From Corynebacterium sp. TAE3-ERU16 (GTDB taxonomy: Bacteria; Actinomycetota; Actinomycetes; Mycobacteriales; Mycobacteriaceae), in the NCBI RefSeq assembly GCF_019209935.1, contig NZ_JAHUTN010000002.1, forward strand, positions 248,001-312,000: DNA of 64,000 nucleotides, in the 5' to 3' direction. How positions within the stretch are numbered: position 1 is the first letter of the stretch; each line of letters begins with the position of its first letter. Shown piece after piece: positions 17,998 to 25,789 of the stretch. The position numbers and the translations under genes were made by a program. The notes below the pieces were generated by a model. It worked only from the letters and a program-made list of their open reading frames with translations, was not told where the DNA came from and did no database searches.

Positions 17998-19473
17998 TCA
18001 CCGGTCGGGGTTCACGGCCTCGTGGACGACGCCCCGGACGGCCTCTGCGATGTCACCGGATGGGACCGGGCCACCGCAGGCCAGGGCCGCCTCGGCGTGT
18101 ATCTTCGCCGCGAGCGCCACCATCCCGGGGTCGGCGCGGTGGGCGATGGCGGCACCGGCGATCCCGGTGAGCACGTCCCCGGAGCCGGGCGTGGCGGCCC
18201 AGGAGCATCCGGCGTCGACGAGGAGACAGTCATCGGCGGTGGCGATGACGGTGACCCGCCCCTTGAGCAGGACGCAGCAGTTCAGTTTCTCCGCCAGCGC
18301 GCGGGTGGCGGCGATCCGGTCGGGTCCCGGGGCGGTGCCGGCGAGGCGTCCGAACTCGCGGTCGTGCGGGGTGAGCACGGTGAATGCGCCCCGACCCCCA
18401 CGGGCGGTGACGACCTCGGCGAGTTCCGTGCGGGAGGAGACGAGGGTGAGCGCGTCGGCGTCGAGAAGCACCGGCAGGTCGGTGGCGAGGAGATCCGCGA
18501 GGATGCCGGCCTCGTCGTCCCCGGTTCCGGTTCCGGGACCGACGGCCCACGCCTGGACCTGACCCGCCTCACCGGTCGTGGCGGTACCGATGACCTCGGG
18601 ATGGGCGGTGGTCACCGCGTCGTGGCAGCTCCCGGCGAAGCGGACCATCGGGGAGGTGGCGCGCAGGGCCCCGGCGGTGGCGAGGACCGCCGCCCCGGGG
18701 TACCTACCGGATCCCGCGTGGATGCCCACCACTCCCCCGGTGTACTTGTCCGAGGTGCGACCGGGCCGCGGCCAGGCGACCAGGTCCGGACGTTCGACGA
18801 GTCGGGCGTACGGGGTGTGGCCCTCCAGTTCCCGGTCGATCCCGAGGCCGTGGCAGGTGACGGTTCCGCAGTGTTCCGCGCCGAACACGTGCACGGGTTT
18901 CAGCGCACCGAAGGTGACGGTGTGGTTGGCGGAGAGATGGTCGTCGTGGGCGTACCCGGTCATCGGGTCGACACCGCTGGGGATGTCGACGGCGACGACG
19001 GTCGGACCGGTGCCCGTGTCTCCGGTGTCGCAGCCGCGGATGATCCGGGACGCGGCCGCACCGTGCCCCCGAAGACCACCGGATGCACCGATTCCGACGA
19101 TCCCGTCGATGATGAGGTCGGCATCCAGGATATCTCCGACAGGTTGTTCCCCGGGTTCACGCCAGCGGGCGCGGGGCCCGAGGCATGCGGACGCCTCCCC
19201 GTGCAGCGTCGAGCCGACGGGCCACACCGTGACACCTGCACCACGACGGGCGAGCTCGGCTGCGGCGAACAGCGCGTCGCCGCCGTTTCCCCCCGAACCG
19301 GCGAGGACCAGAACCTTCGCTCCGGCGGCCCCTGCGCGTCGACGGTCGCGCAGGATTCGGTCGCAGTCCACCGCCAGGGAGTGCGCCGCACGGCGCATGA
19401 GGCCCCCACCGAGTTTCTCCAGCAGCGGTCGCTCGGCGGCGCGGACGGTGTCCGGGGTGTGGACGGGGATCAT
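17998..19473 (-). CDS. nnr: Bifunctional NAD(P)HX epimerase/dehydratase
   Basis: Repairs hydrated NADH and NADPH. 491 residues with two domains: an N-terminal YjeF_N epimerase (residues ~1-215; VLAGSGGNGGDALFAAAELARRGAGV, DLIIDGIVGIG, AVDIPSGVD) and a C-terminal ADP-dependent dehydratase (~235-485; VLLDADALTL, VLTPHDREFGRL, CCVLLKGRVTVIA, AATPGSGDVLTGIAGA with the catalytic Asp). ATG start with GGAGA 7 nt upstream. Head gene of nnr-alr-tsaE. Confidence 0.94.
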   Translation of the reverse strand: MIPVHTPDTVRAAERPLLEKLGGGLMRRAAHSLAVDCDRILRDRRRAGAAGAKVLVLAGSGGNGGDALFAAAELARRGAGVTVWPVGSTLHGEASACLGPRARWREPGEQPVGDILDADLIIDGIVGIGASGGLRGHGAAASRIIRGCDTGDTGTGPTVVAVDIPSGVDPMTGYAHDDHLSANHTVTFGALKPVHVFGAEHCGTVTCHGLGIDRELEGHTPYARLVERPDLVAWPRPGRTSDKYTGGVVGIHAGSGRYPGAAVLATAGALRATSPMVRFAGSCHDAVTTAHPEVIGTATTGEAGQVQAWAVGPGTGTGDDEAGILADLLATDLPVLLDADALTLVSSRTELAEVVTARGGRGAFTVLTPHDREFGRLAGTAPGPDRIAATRALAEKLNCCVLLKGRVTVIATADDCLLVDAGCSWAATPGSGDVLTGIAGAAIAHRADPGMVALAAKIHAEAALACGGPVPSGDIAEAVRGVVHEAVNPDR

Positions 19474-19515
19474 GGTTTCATCTCCTGGAAGGTGACGGCG
19501 ATGAAATCCATGGTA

Positions 19516-19533
19516 GATGGTGTGGGCACCATC
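19516..19533 (-). terminator. Hairpin after the antitoxin gene
   Basis: GATGGTG-TGGG-CACCATC, a perfect 7-bp stem with a 4-nt loop, 19 nt past the antitoxin stop and followed on the minus strand by a T-richer stretch (ATGGATTTCATC). Probable end of the toxin-antitoxin transcript. Confidence 0.55.
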
Positions 19534-19551
19534 GACAGAGGAGAAAACCGG

Positions 19552-19863
19552 TCAGCCGCCGGCCGGGCTGAGGCGTATCTCTTTTCCGAGCGCTGCTGCC
19601 AGGCGGGAGACAGTATCGAGGGTCGGGTTTGCGCGACCATTCTCGATCCGGCTGATCTCCGCCTGATCCACCCCGCTCACCTCAGCGAGCTCCATCTGCG
19701 TGATTTTCCGTTCCTTCCTGGCACAGGAGAGCTCGCCCGCGAAGGCGAGCTGCATGCTGACCTCCGCCTGAAAAACGCTGGTGGCCGCTTCATTTACTGT
19801 GCTGTCATCGTCTGACCAGTCTTTCCTGACGCGTGCTGCGAGATCATGGAAGTTCCTACTCAC
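19552..19863 (-). CDS. higA: XRE-family antitoxin (HigA-like)
   Basis: A 103-residue DNA-binding antitoxin. The helix-turn-helix spans about 44-95: ELSCARKERKITQMELAEVSGVDQAEISRIENGRANPTLDTVSRLAAALG. The N-terminal 40 residues (FHDLAARVRKDW) are likely the toxin-binding part. I chose the GTG giving SRNFHDLAARV because GAGGAG lies 7 nt upstream; the next GTG upstream is too close to that site. It follows the toxin gene (toxin-first order, as in HigBA) and has its own promoter with a palindrome. The 19.5-20.4 kb segment is visibly richer in A and T than its surroundings, which suggests transfer. Confidence 0.85.
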   Translation of the reverse strand: MSRNFHDLAARVRKDWSDDDSTVNEAATSVFQAEVSMQLAFAGELSCARKERKITQMELAEVSGVDQAEISRIENGRANPTLDTVSRLAAALGKEIRLSPAGG

Positions 19864-19895
19864 CGCCACACTCCTCACTATGTGCCATAACCCAT

Positions 19896-19924
19896 AAAGT
19901 ATTCTCCGTGCATGCACGCATCAA
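19896..19924 (-). promoter_or_regulatory. Internal antitoxin promoter with palindromic operator
   Basis: Minus strand: -35 TTGATG (19919-19924), 17-bp spacer, -10 TACTTT (19896-19901). The spacer contains a perfect 12-bp palindrome CGTGCATGCACG (19907-19918). The -35 overlaps the toxin stop. A separate antitoxin promoter with an operator inside fits autoregulation by the HigA-type protein. Confidence 0.65.
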
Positions 19925-20313
19925 TCTTCCTTGCGTCTCTCTTTTTCCCTCCACTTCTTGAGTTCCCTCCTCACGGCCCTGATTTCCCTGTTCTGCCGCT
20001 TGGGTGAAGGATCACGCTTCTTGTCATACCCTCCGAGCAGGATGCAGAAAACCCGGAGGAGGACTCTTCGGTCCACGCCGCCGCGGAGATCTTCGGGGAG
20101 AGATTTTCCGGCCTCAGAGAGAATCGAGTGCAGGGACCTTCTCATCCGAAACTCGTATATCCCACCCTTGAGGGGCTTGCACCATTCACTCCGACACGTG
20201 TCTTTACCCAGGACACCGAGCACGTTGACGAGTGCGGCTTCAAGAACAGCCTGCTCATACTCGGGGAGCTTCACGAAGACGCGCTCAAATCTTCCCCCGT
20301 GGTGAGGGTCCAC
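19921..20313 (-). CDS. higB: RelE/HigB-type toxin (phage-derived Gp49-like)
   Basis: A 130-residue basic protein encoded directly upstream of an XRE antitoxin. The core resembles HigB/Gp49 toxins, which are ribosome-dependent mRNA endonucleases: KLPEYEQAVLEAALVNVLGVLG, then WCKPLKGGIYEFRMRRS and VLLRVFCILLGGYDKKRD. The C-terminus is strongly charged (REIRAVRRELKKWREKERRKED). It begins at GTG; a stop codon seven codons upstream leaves no other start. The ribosome-binding site is weak. Family assignment rests on the GxYEFR-type core and on the partner gene. Confidence 0.82.
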   Translation of the reverse strand: MDPHHGGRFERVFVKLPEYEQAVLEAALVNVLGVLGKDTCRSEWCKPLKGGIYEFRMRRSLHSILSEAGKSLPEDLRGGVDRRVLLRVFCILLGGYDKKRDPSPKRQNREIRAVRRELKKWREKERRKED

Positions 20314-20358
20314 CCACCGTTTCCCGAAGAGTCACGCTCACCCATAGAGAGCCGCATA

Positions 20359-20379
20359 CCCACTACATATGTACGTGGG
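20359..20379 (-). promoter_or_regulatory. Palindromic operator upstream of the toxin gene
   Basis: CCCAC-TACATATGTA-C-GTGGG, a 21-bp near-perfect inverted repeat with a perfect 10-bp centre (20364-20373), about 46 nt upstream of the toxin start. A promoter-like pair TTTCAC-17-TGTAGT on the minus strand runs through it. Likely site of repression by the antitoxin or the complex. Confidence 0.6.
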
Positions 20380-20444
20380 GCCTGGTGAAACACACCTGGA
20401 ATCGCGATCCTGTGTACGGAGACGACCGGAAACCCAGGGGTTCT

Positions 20445-21668
20445 CTACCCCATCTGGCGCACCCTAGACCGTCGCCGCTTGCGCGTGACGCGCGCTCCCA
20501 CGACGGCGAGTGCGCAGGCCGCGGCTACGCCGAGTCCTGCGACCAGCAGAATCGTCTCGCTGCCGCCGGAGGTGCCGCCGGTGAACAAGGGCAGGGGGTG
20601 TTCGCCCGCCTGTCCGCCGATGAAGGCCCCCGAAGCGATGCCGATGTTGAAGGCACCGGAGTTGAGGCCGGATCCGGCCTCGGCGTTGTCTCCGGCGGCG
20701 CGGAGCACCCACGCCTGGGAGACCACGGAGATCGCACCGCCGAACAGTCCCCAGGCGAGCATGACCAGGCCCGCGGACAGCGGCGAACCGACAAACAGAG
20801 CGAACGCGAGCAGTGCGGCGACGACTCCGGCGGGAATGATCACGACGGTGGCGTCGAGGGAACGTTTCATCAGCGGACCCGCGAGGAAGTTCCCGGCGAG
20901 CCCGGCGATACCGAAGATGAACAGTTGGGTGCTGATCCCGGTGACGGGTACCTCGCCGAGATCCTGCAGGAGCGGTGAGGCGTAGGTGTAGGCGGTGAAG
21001 TGCGCGGTGACGAGAATGAGTGTGTAGGCCACACCGAACTGGACCCCACGCAGTCGGGCGGTCGCCGCGATGTCGCTCAGACTGACCGCCGTGGTGGTCG
21101 TGGCCGCGGGGACGAGCAGGATCAGGCCGAGCGCCACGAGGAGGGCGGCACCGGCCACGACGATGAACGCCTCCTCCCAGGAGGTCCGCTCCCCCAGCCA
21201 GGTCGCCAGCGGCACCCCGAGGACGATGGCGGCCGCCGCACCGGAGAAAGCCACCGTGAGGGCCTTCGGGGCGTCCTCCTCCGCCGCGACGCGGACGACC
21301 GTCGCACCGAGGAGCGCCCAGAACATGCCGAGCGCCACCCCGACGAGGATGCGGGAGGCCAGGAAGAACCCGGCCGTGGGCGAGAGCGCCGAGAGCACGC
21401 CCGAGATCGCGTTCGCGGCCAGGGCACCGGCGAGGATGAATCGCCGGTCGGTGCGCCCGACGAGCTTCGGGGCGAAGATCGCGACGATGCCCGCGAGGAT
21501 TCCGGGGACGGTGACGCCCAGACCGATCGTGCCGTGGGAGGTGCCGAGGTCATCGGCGACGAGGGTCAGGACACCGATGGGCAGTTCCTCCATCGTGGTC
21601 ATCACGAAGATTCCCAGGCCCAGCATGACGATGCCCGCCCAGGGTGTGCGGTTGGCCGTGTCGGACAA
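20445..21668 (-). CDS. Major facilitator superfamily exporter (DHA1/AraJ-like)
   Basis: A 407-residue inner-membrane protein with about 12 hydrophobic helices and the MFS loop 2-3 motif (APKLVGRTDRRFILAG). MTTMEELPIGVL in helix 1 and SRILVGVALGMFWALLG in helix 4 resemble the AraJ / drug-H+ antiporter-1 subgroup. The C-terminus is basic (RVTRKRRRSRVRQ). It starts at TTG (SDTANRTPW) with AAGGAA 9 nt upstream. Monocistronic, 123 nt downstream of glmS with a hairpin between them. The substrate cannot be told from sequence. Confidence 0.85.
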   Translation of the reverse strand: MSDTANRTPWAGIVMLGLGIFVMTTMEELPIGVLTLVADDLGTSHGTIGLGVTVPGILAGIVAIFAPKLVGRTDRRFILAGALAANAISGVLSALSPTAGFFLASRILVGVALGMFWALLGATVVRVAAEEDAPKALTVAFSGAAAAIVLGVPLATWLGERTSWEEAFIVVAGAALLVALGLILLVPAATTTTAVSLSDIAATARLRGVQFGVAYTLILVTAHFTAYTYASPLLQDLGEVPVTGISTQLFIFGIAGLAGNFLAGPLMKRSLDATVVIIPAGVVAALLAFALFVGSPLSAGLVMLAWGLFGGAISVVSQAWVLRAAGDNAEAGSGLNSGAFNIGIASGAFIGGQAGEHPLPLFTGGTSGGSETILLVAGLGVAAACALAVVGARVTRKRRRSRVRQMG

Positions 21669-21705
21669 CGGTGTCGATTCCTTTCCTCGGTGTGGTCGCG
21701 CGAGT

Positions 21706-21737
21706 ACGCCCCGCGACCACGAGGTGGCGCGGGGCGT
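21706..21737 (-). terminator. glmS terminator
   Basis: ACGCCCCGCG (21706-21715) pairs perfectly with CGCGGGGCGT (21728-21737); the inner CCAC/GTGG extends the stem with one bulge. It lies 54 nt past the glmS stop and before the MFS start, on the minus strand. Confidence 0.75.
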
Positions 21738-21790
21738 GTCGTGACGCCGGTGTGCGGAACCGCGGCGTCGACGGCTGACGAAGGGGGAGA

Positions 21791-23656
21791 CTACTCCACG
21801 GTGACTGACTTCGCGAGGTTCCGGGGCTTGTCGATGTCATCGTTGCCGCAGTGTCGGGCGATGTCGGCGGCGAGGAACTGGAGCGGCACGGTCGCGAGCA
21901 ACGGCTGCATGATCGACGAGGACTCGGGGATGCGGATGAGCCAGTTGGCGAACGGCTCGACGGAGGTGTCCCCCTCTTCGGCGATGACGATGGTCTTCGC
22001 TCCGCGGGCACGGATCTCCTGGATGTTGGACACGATCTTGGAGTGCAGGACCTTCACGCCGTTCGGGCTGGGCACGACGACGACCACGGGCAGGTCCTCC
22101 TCGATGAGCGCGATCGGGCCGTGCTTGAGCTCACCGGCGGGGAACCCCTCCGCGTGGATGTAGGCCAGCTCCTTGAGCTTCAGCGCGCCCTCGAGGGCGA
22201 CGGGGAATCCGACGCCGCGGCCGAGGAACAGCATGGTGCGGATCGTGCCGAGGGTGTCGGCGATCCGGGAGATGTCACCGGCGCAGTCGAGCAGCTTCTC
22301 GATCTTCGCGGGGATGGCCTCGAGGTCCTCCCAGATGTCGGCGATCTCGTCGGGGTATTTCGTGCCGCGCGCCTGTGCGAGCGCGAGGCCCACGATGTAG
22401 TTCGCCGCGACCTGGGCGAGGAACGCCTTCGTCGAGGCGACACCGATCTCTGGGCCGGCGTGGGTGTAGAGCACGGCGTCGGCCTCGCGGGGGATCTGCG
22501 CGCCGTTGGTGTTGCAGACGGCGAGGACCTTCGCACCCTGCGCCCTGGCGTGGCGCACGGCCTCGAGGGTGTCGGCGGTCTCCCCGGACTGGGAGACCGC
22601 GATGACGAGGGTCCGTTTGTCCAGGATCGGGTCGCGGTAGCGGAATTCGCTGGCCACCTCGATCTCGACGGGGATGCGTACCCAGTGCTCGATGGCGTAC
22701 TTGGCCAGCAACCCGGAGTGGTAGGCCGAACCGCAGGCGACGACGTACACCTTGTCCAGGTTGCGCAGGTCATCGTCGGTGAGGCCGTCCTCGTCGAGGT
22801 GGATACGGCCGTCGACGAAGTGCCCGGCGAGGGTGTCACGCACCGCGGCGGGCTGTTCGTGGATCTCCTTGATCATGAAGGAGTCGTATCCGCCCTTCTC
22901 CGCGGCGGCGAGATCCCAGTCGATGGTGAACGGGCGACCCTCGGCGGGGCTGCCGTCGAAGTTGAGCAGTTCGTATCCGTCGGCGTCGATCACGACGACG
23001 GTGTCCTGCCCGAGCTCCACCGCGTCGCGGGTGAACTCGATGAATGCGGCGACGTCGGAGCCGAGGAAGGTCTCTCCCTCACCGACACCGACGATCAGTG
23101 GTGTGGAGCGGCGCGCGGCGATGATCTCGCCGGGGTGGTCGGCGTGGGTGAACAGCAGGGTGAACGCGCCCTCGAGGCGGTTCAGCACGTCCAGCGCGCT
23201 GGCGCGGAAGTCCCCGGCGGTCTCTCCGTCGTTGTACGCGCGGGCGAGCAGGTGTGCGGCGACCTCGGAGTCGGTGACCGACTTCATCTCGACTCCGTCA
23301 CGCTCCAGCTGCTCGCGGAGCGGGGCGAAGTTCTCGATGATCCCGTTGTGGACGATCGCGACCTTCCCGTCGAAGGAGACGTGCGGGTGCGCGTTCTCGT
23401 CGGTCGGGCGGCCGTGGGTGGCCCAGCGGGTGTGACCGATGGCGGTGTGACCGACCAGGTGGTCACGCCCGGTCTCCGCGATCTTGTCCACCAGGTTCGC
23501 CAACTGTCCGGCGCGTTTGACGTACTGGATACCGCCGTCATCACCGACGACCGCGATACCCGAGGAATCGTATCCGCGGTACTCCATCCGACGCAGCGCT
23601 TCCAGGGCGATGTCGAGGCCCTGCTGTTTACCTACATATCCAACGATTCCACACAT
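21791..23656 (-). CDS. glmS: Glutamine-fructose-6-phosphate aminotransferase (isomerizing)
   Basis: First committed step to UDP-GlcNAc: fructose-6-P plus glutamine gives glucosamine-6-P. 621 residues. The mature protein begins CGIVGYVGK, with the N-terminal nucleophile Cys2 after Met removal. The N-terminal Ntn glutaminase domain contains GHTRWATHG and HNGIIENF; two SIS domains follow (VACGSAYHSGLLAKY, VIAVSQSGETADTLEA) and the end is DKPRNLAKSVTVE. There is no ribosome-binding site; a -10-like TAAAGT lies 7 nt upstream, so the mRNA is probably leaderless. No glmS ribozyme is seen. It works with GlmM, encoded at 27624-28967. Confidence 0.97.
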   Translation of the reverse strand: MCGIVGYVGKQQGLDIALEALRRMEYRGYDSSGIAVVGDDGGIQYVKRAGQLANLVDKIAETGRDHLVGHTAIGHTRWATHGRPTDENAHPHVSFDGKVAIVHNGIIENFAPLREQLERDGVEMKSVTDSEVAAHLLARAYNDGETAGDFRASALDVLNRLEGAFTLLFTHADHPGEIIAARRSTPLIVGVGEGETFLGSDVAAFIEFTRDAVELGQDTVVVIDADGYELLNFDGSPAEGRPFTIDWDLAAAEKGGYDSFMIKEIHEQPAAVRDTLAGHFVDGRIHLDEDGLTDDDLRNLDKVYVVACGSAYHSGLLAKYAIEHWVRIPVEIEVASEFRYRDPILDKRTLVIAVSQSGETADTLEAVRHARAQGAKVLAVCNTNGAQIPREADAVLYTHAGPEIGVASTKAFLAQVAANYIVGLALAQARGTKYPDEIADIWEDLEAIPAKIEKLLDCAGDISRIADTLGTIRTMLFLGRGVGFPVALEGALKLKELAYIHAEGFPAGELKHGPIALIEEDLPVVVVVPSPNGVKVLHSKIVSNIQEIRARGAKTIVIAEEGDTSVEPFANWLIRIPESSSIMQPLLATVPLQFLAADIARHCGNDDIDKPRNLAKSVTVE

Positions 23657-23663
23657 GCCGACC

Positions 23664-23669
23664 ACTTTA
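23664..23669 (-). promoter_or_regulatory. glmS -10 element, leaderless transcript
   Basis: TAAAGT on the minus strand, 7 nt before the glmS ATG. The distance puts the transcript start at or next to the ATG. No recognisable -35. Confidence 0.6.
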
Positions 23670-23806
23670 GTGGACGAACGGACCGGATCGATCTCAAGCA
23701 CCCGGCGCGCCTCACGCCATTCGGGTGCCGTGATCATTCGGCGGTGGATCGGACCACCCGACTGACGCGGGAACCGGAACGAGTGTGGTGATGTACACAG
23801 GTGAAC

Positions 23807-23812
23807 TATCCT
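23807..23812 (+). promoter_or_regulatory. -10 element of the alpha/beta-hydrolase gene, leaderless
   Basis: TATCCT, 7 nt before the GTG start at 23820. With no ribosome-binding site in the gap, the transcript probably starts at the GTG. Confidence 0.5.
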
Positions 23813-23819
23813 GGGTGTC

Positions 23820-24656
23820 GTGGCTCAGAAACTGAAGAAGCAAATGTCCAAGCTGTCCCGGCGTGGCCCGCACCGGGTGATGGTCGGCGATCTCGATGTG
23901 GCGGGTCTCCCCGGCAAGATCTACACGCCCGCCGAGGGGGACGGTGTCCCCGGTGTCGTGTTCGGCCATGACTGGTTGACCGGTGTGGACAAGTACCACC
24001 GGACTCTCAGGCATCTCGCGAGCTGGGGGATCGCGGTCGCGGCCCCTGCCACGGAATCCGGTGTTCTCCCCGACCACCGGGGGTTCGTCGCGGACATGGA
24101 AACCTGTCTCCAGATTCTCGCGGGCGTGAAGCTGGGAGCGGGGAAGGTGACGGTCGCACCCGGGAAGATCGGTGTGGCCGGACACGGCATGGGCGCGGGC
24201 TGCGCCATCCTGGCCGCCGCGGACCGCTCCGCCGTGCGGGCGGTCGGAGCTCTCTATCCCGCCGTCACGAGTCCTTCGTGTGTGGCCGCGGCGAAGGCGG
24301 TGTCAGCTCCGGGACTGGTCGTCGGTTCCGGACGCCCGTTCCTGATCGACGCCGGAAGTCCGGCTGAGGTCGCCGCGAACTGGGGGTGCGAGGACGTGGT
24401 CTACCGCGTGGTGGACAGGGGGACCCAATTCAGTTTCCCGGAACGTATCGGCACGAATCTCGCGATCGGTGTGGGTCTGCCGAGATTCTCCGCCCAGGAG
24501 GCGGCCCGCGCACTGCTCACCGGCTTCCTCCTCCATCAGCTGGACCATGACAAGGACTTCGCCGCGTTCTCGGACCCGGAGGCGGATCCGGGGAAGGGCG
24601 TGACCGGATACACCACCGAGGAGCTGGCGGACGAAGCTGAGTCCCTGGTCTCCTGA
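23820..24656 (+). CDS. Alpha/beta-hydrolase homologue lacking the nucleophile serine
   Basis: A 278-residue cytosolic protein with the alpha/beta-hydrolase layout, syntenic with M. tuberculosis Rv3438 beside glmM. It shows the oxyanion-region motif VPGVVFGHDWL (43-53) and a strand-elbow-helix GKIGVAGHGMGAGCAILAA. The elbow reads G-H-G-M-G at 121-125, so Gly123 replaces the serine expected in G-x-S-x-G. PFLIDAGSPAEV gives an Asp in the usual place; the catalytic His is not obvious. It may therefore be a non-catalytic member, perhaps a binding or scaffold protein. GTG start; transcript probably leaderless. It is one of the few plus-strand genes. Confidence 0.82.
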   Translation: MAQKLKKQMSKLSRRGPHRVMVGDLDVAGLPGKIYTPAEGDGVPGVVFGHDWLTGVDKYHRTLRHLASWGIAVAAPATESGVLPDHRGFVADMETCLQILAGVKLGAGKVTVAPGKIGVAGHGMGAGCAILAAADRSAVRAVGALYPAVTSPSCVAAAKAVSAPGLVVGSGRPFLIDAGSPAEVAANWGCEDVVYRVVDRGTQFSFPERIGTNLAIGVGLPRFSAQEAARALLTGFLLHQLDHDKDFAAFSDPEADPGKGVTGYTTEELADEAESLVS

Positions 24657-24762
24657 TCTTCGCCCGGTGACCGGGAAGGACGACGCCCTTGCCCGGTCGT
24701 GGGTTCCCCCGGATCCGACGGGAACAGCCACATCCCGCGGGCCCCGGTTCGACCCGCTCCCG

Positions 24763-25353
24763 TCAGGCGAAGGGGATGGCGGCACTGGTGGATACGAACA
24801 TCACGAGATACTTGATCACCTGGAGCACGAACAGGGCGGCCACGACGATCGCGACCCCACGGAACCAGCTTCTGCGGTCCTCCCGCCTCCGGTTCTCCGT
24901 CGGCGGAACACCCCACTGCTTCACGACGACATCGTCCACGTGCACCCGGTACAGGGACGCAGCCGTCTCCCGGATCGCCCGCTCATATCTGTCGGCGTCG
25001 ACATGCGTCCCCGGCACCCTGGCGTTGAGAACCTGCTCCGCCAGGGGAGGCACCCCGTTCACTTTCGCGGCATCGTGCGCGAGCTTGCCGAGCAGTTCGA
25101 GGAGCGATCCCGCCCCTTTGACCGGCATTCTGGGGCCGTCCGGGTATTCCCTGTCGGGGATACTGACCGTGTATTCGGAGAGCACGCCGTCGAGGGTCTC
25201 GTCCAGCGGCGTCTTCAGTATTCCTCGTGGTTGGGGTTGATCTGCGCGGCACACGGAGTGGCACACATCCGAAAGCACCGGCAACAGGGCCTGTGCCCGG
25301 ATCGTCGCAACGGAACCCGCGCAGCATGGACCTGCCCCTCCGGGCCGGGTCAC
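24763..25353 (-). CDS. Hypothetical protein with C-terminal membrane anchor
   Basis: Up to 196 residues; I do not recognise the family. The soluble part (ETLDGVLSEYTVSIPDREYP, GAGSLLELLGKLAHDAAKVNG) is followed by a basic segment (PTENRRREDRRSWFR) and one membrane helix near the C-terminus (GVAIVVAALFVLQVIKYLVM), so it is probably a tail-anchored protein with the soluble part in the cytoplasm. The GTG at 25353 has no good ribosome-binding site and the first ~40 residues look poorly ordered; the true start may be internal. Convergent with the alpha/beta-hydrolase gene. Confidence 0.55.
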   Translation of the reverse strand: MTRPGGAGPCCAGSVATIRAQALLPVLSDVCHSVCRADQPQPRGILKTPLDETLDGVLSEYTVSIPDREYPDGPRMPVKGAGSLLELLGKLAHDAAKVNGVPPLAEQVLNARVPGTHVDADRYERAIRETAASLYRVHVDDVVVKQWGVPPTENRRREDRRSWFRGVAIVVAALFVLQVIKYLVMFVSTSAAIPFA

Positions 25354-25510
25354 ACCCGTGTTTCAGTCGGGTGAAAAGGGCCCCGGCCGAACTGAGCCGG
25401 CTGTCGCAGCGTTCCGCTGTGGCCAGCTGTGACGTGACCAGGTTCCCACCGATCACAATTGCAGACACCGGGTTGTCCCACGGCGTCCCGGACTCAAGTC
25501 CCCGACGGTG

Positions 25511-25789
25511 TCAGTTCCATCCCCGACGAAGCACGCCTCTGGTCGCAGTCCGTGGTCGAGGGGCGGCAGCGGGTGGATTCTTCTGAGGCGGGTCCGGGAC
25601 GTGGGGTTCCCCGCTGCTTCGCGCACCGGGGAAGGGATCTCCGATGCGCTGCCTTTCCCGAGCTTTTTTCTCCGCCGCCTCACGCGCCGATCTGTGCACC
25701 CGCTCGAGGGCCTTCTCGAACTCGGTGAGACGCTGGATGGAGCGCTGTTCGAATCCCGCGATGAATCGGTCGAACTCGTCACTCACCAC
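25511..25789 (-). CDS. Small helical hypothetical protein
   Basis: 92 residues, starting at GTG with AAGG 7 nt upstream, overlapping the end of the preceding gene by 7 nt. The N-terminal half is a long amphipathic helix (FIAGFEQRSIQRLTEFEKALERVHRSAREAAEKK), the second half is Pro/Arg-rich and disordered. The YbaB-like or WXG-like size and the operon suggest a small partner of the two upstream proteins, but the function is unknown. Confidence 0.6.
   Translation of the reverse strand: MVSDEFDRFIAGFEQRSIQRLTEFEKALERVHRSAREAAEKKARERQRIGDPFPGARSSGEPHVPDPPQKNPPAAAPRPRTATRGVLRRGWN

Noticed and set aside
17923-19815. 630-codon plus-strand frame opposite nnr; similar long frames at 21851-23791, 34738-36825 and 57908-59701
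   Set aside because: All lie antisense to well-recognised genes and have the same unnatural composition.
21657-23800. glmS ribozyme or riboswitch
   Set aside because: The glmS start has no room for a leader: the -10 is 7 nt from the ATG, and no ribozyme core is seen.
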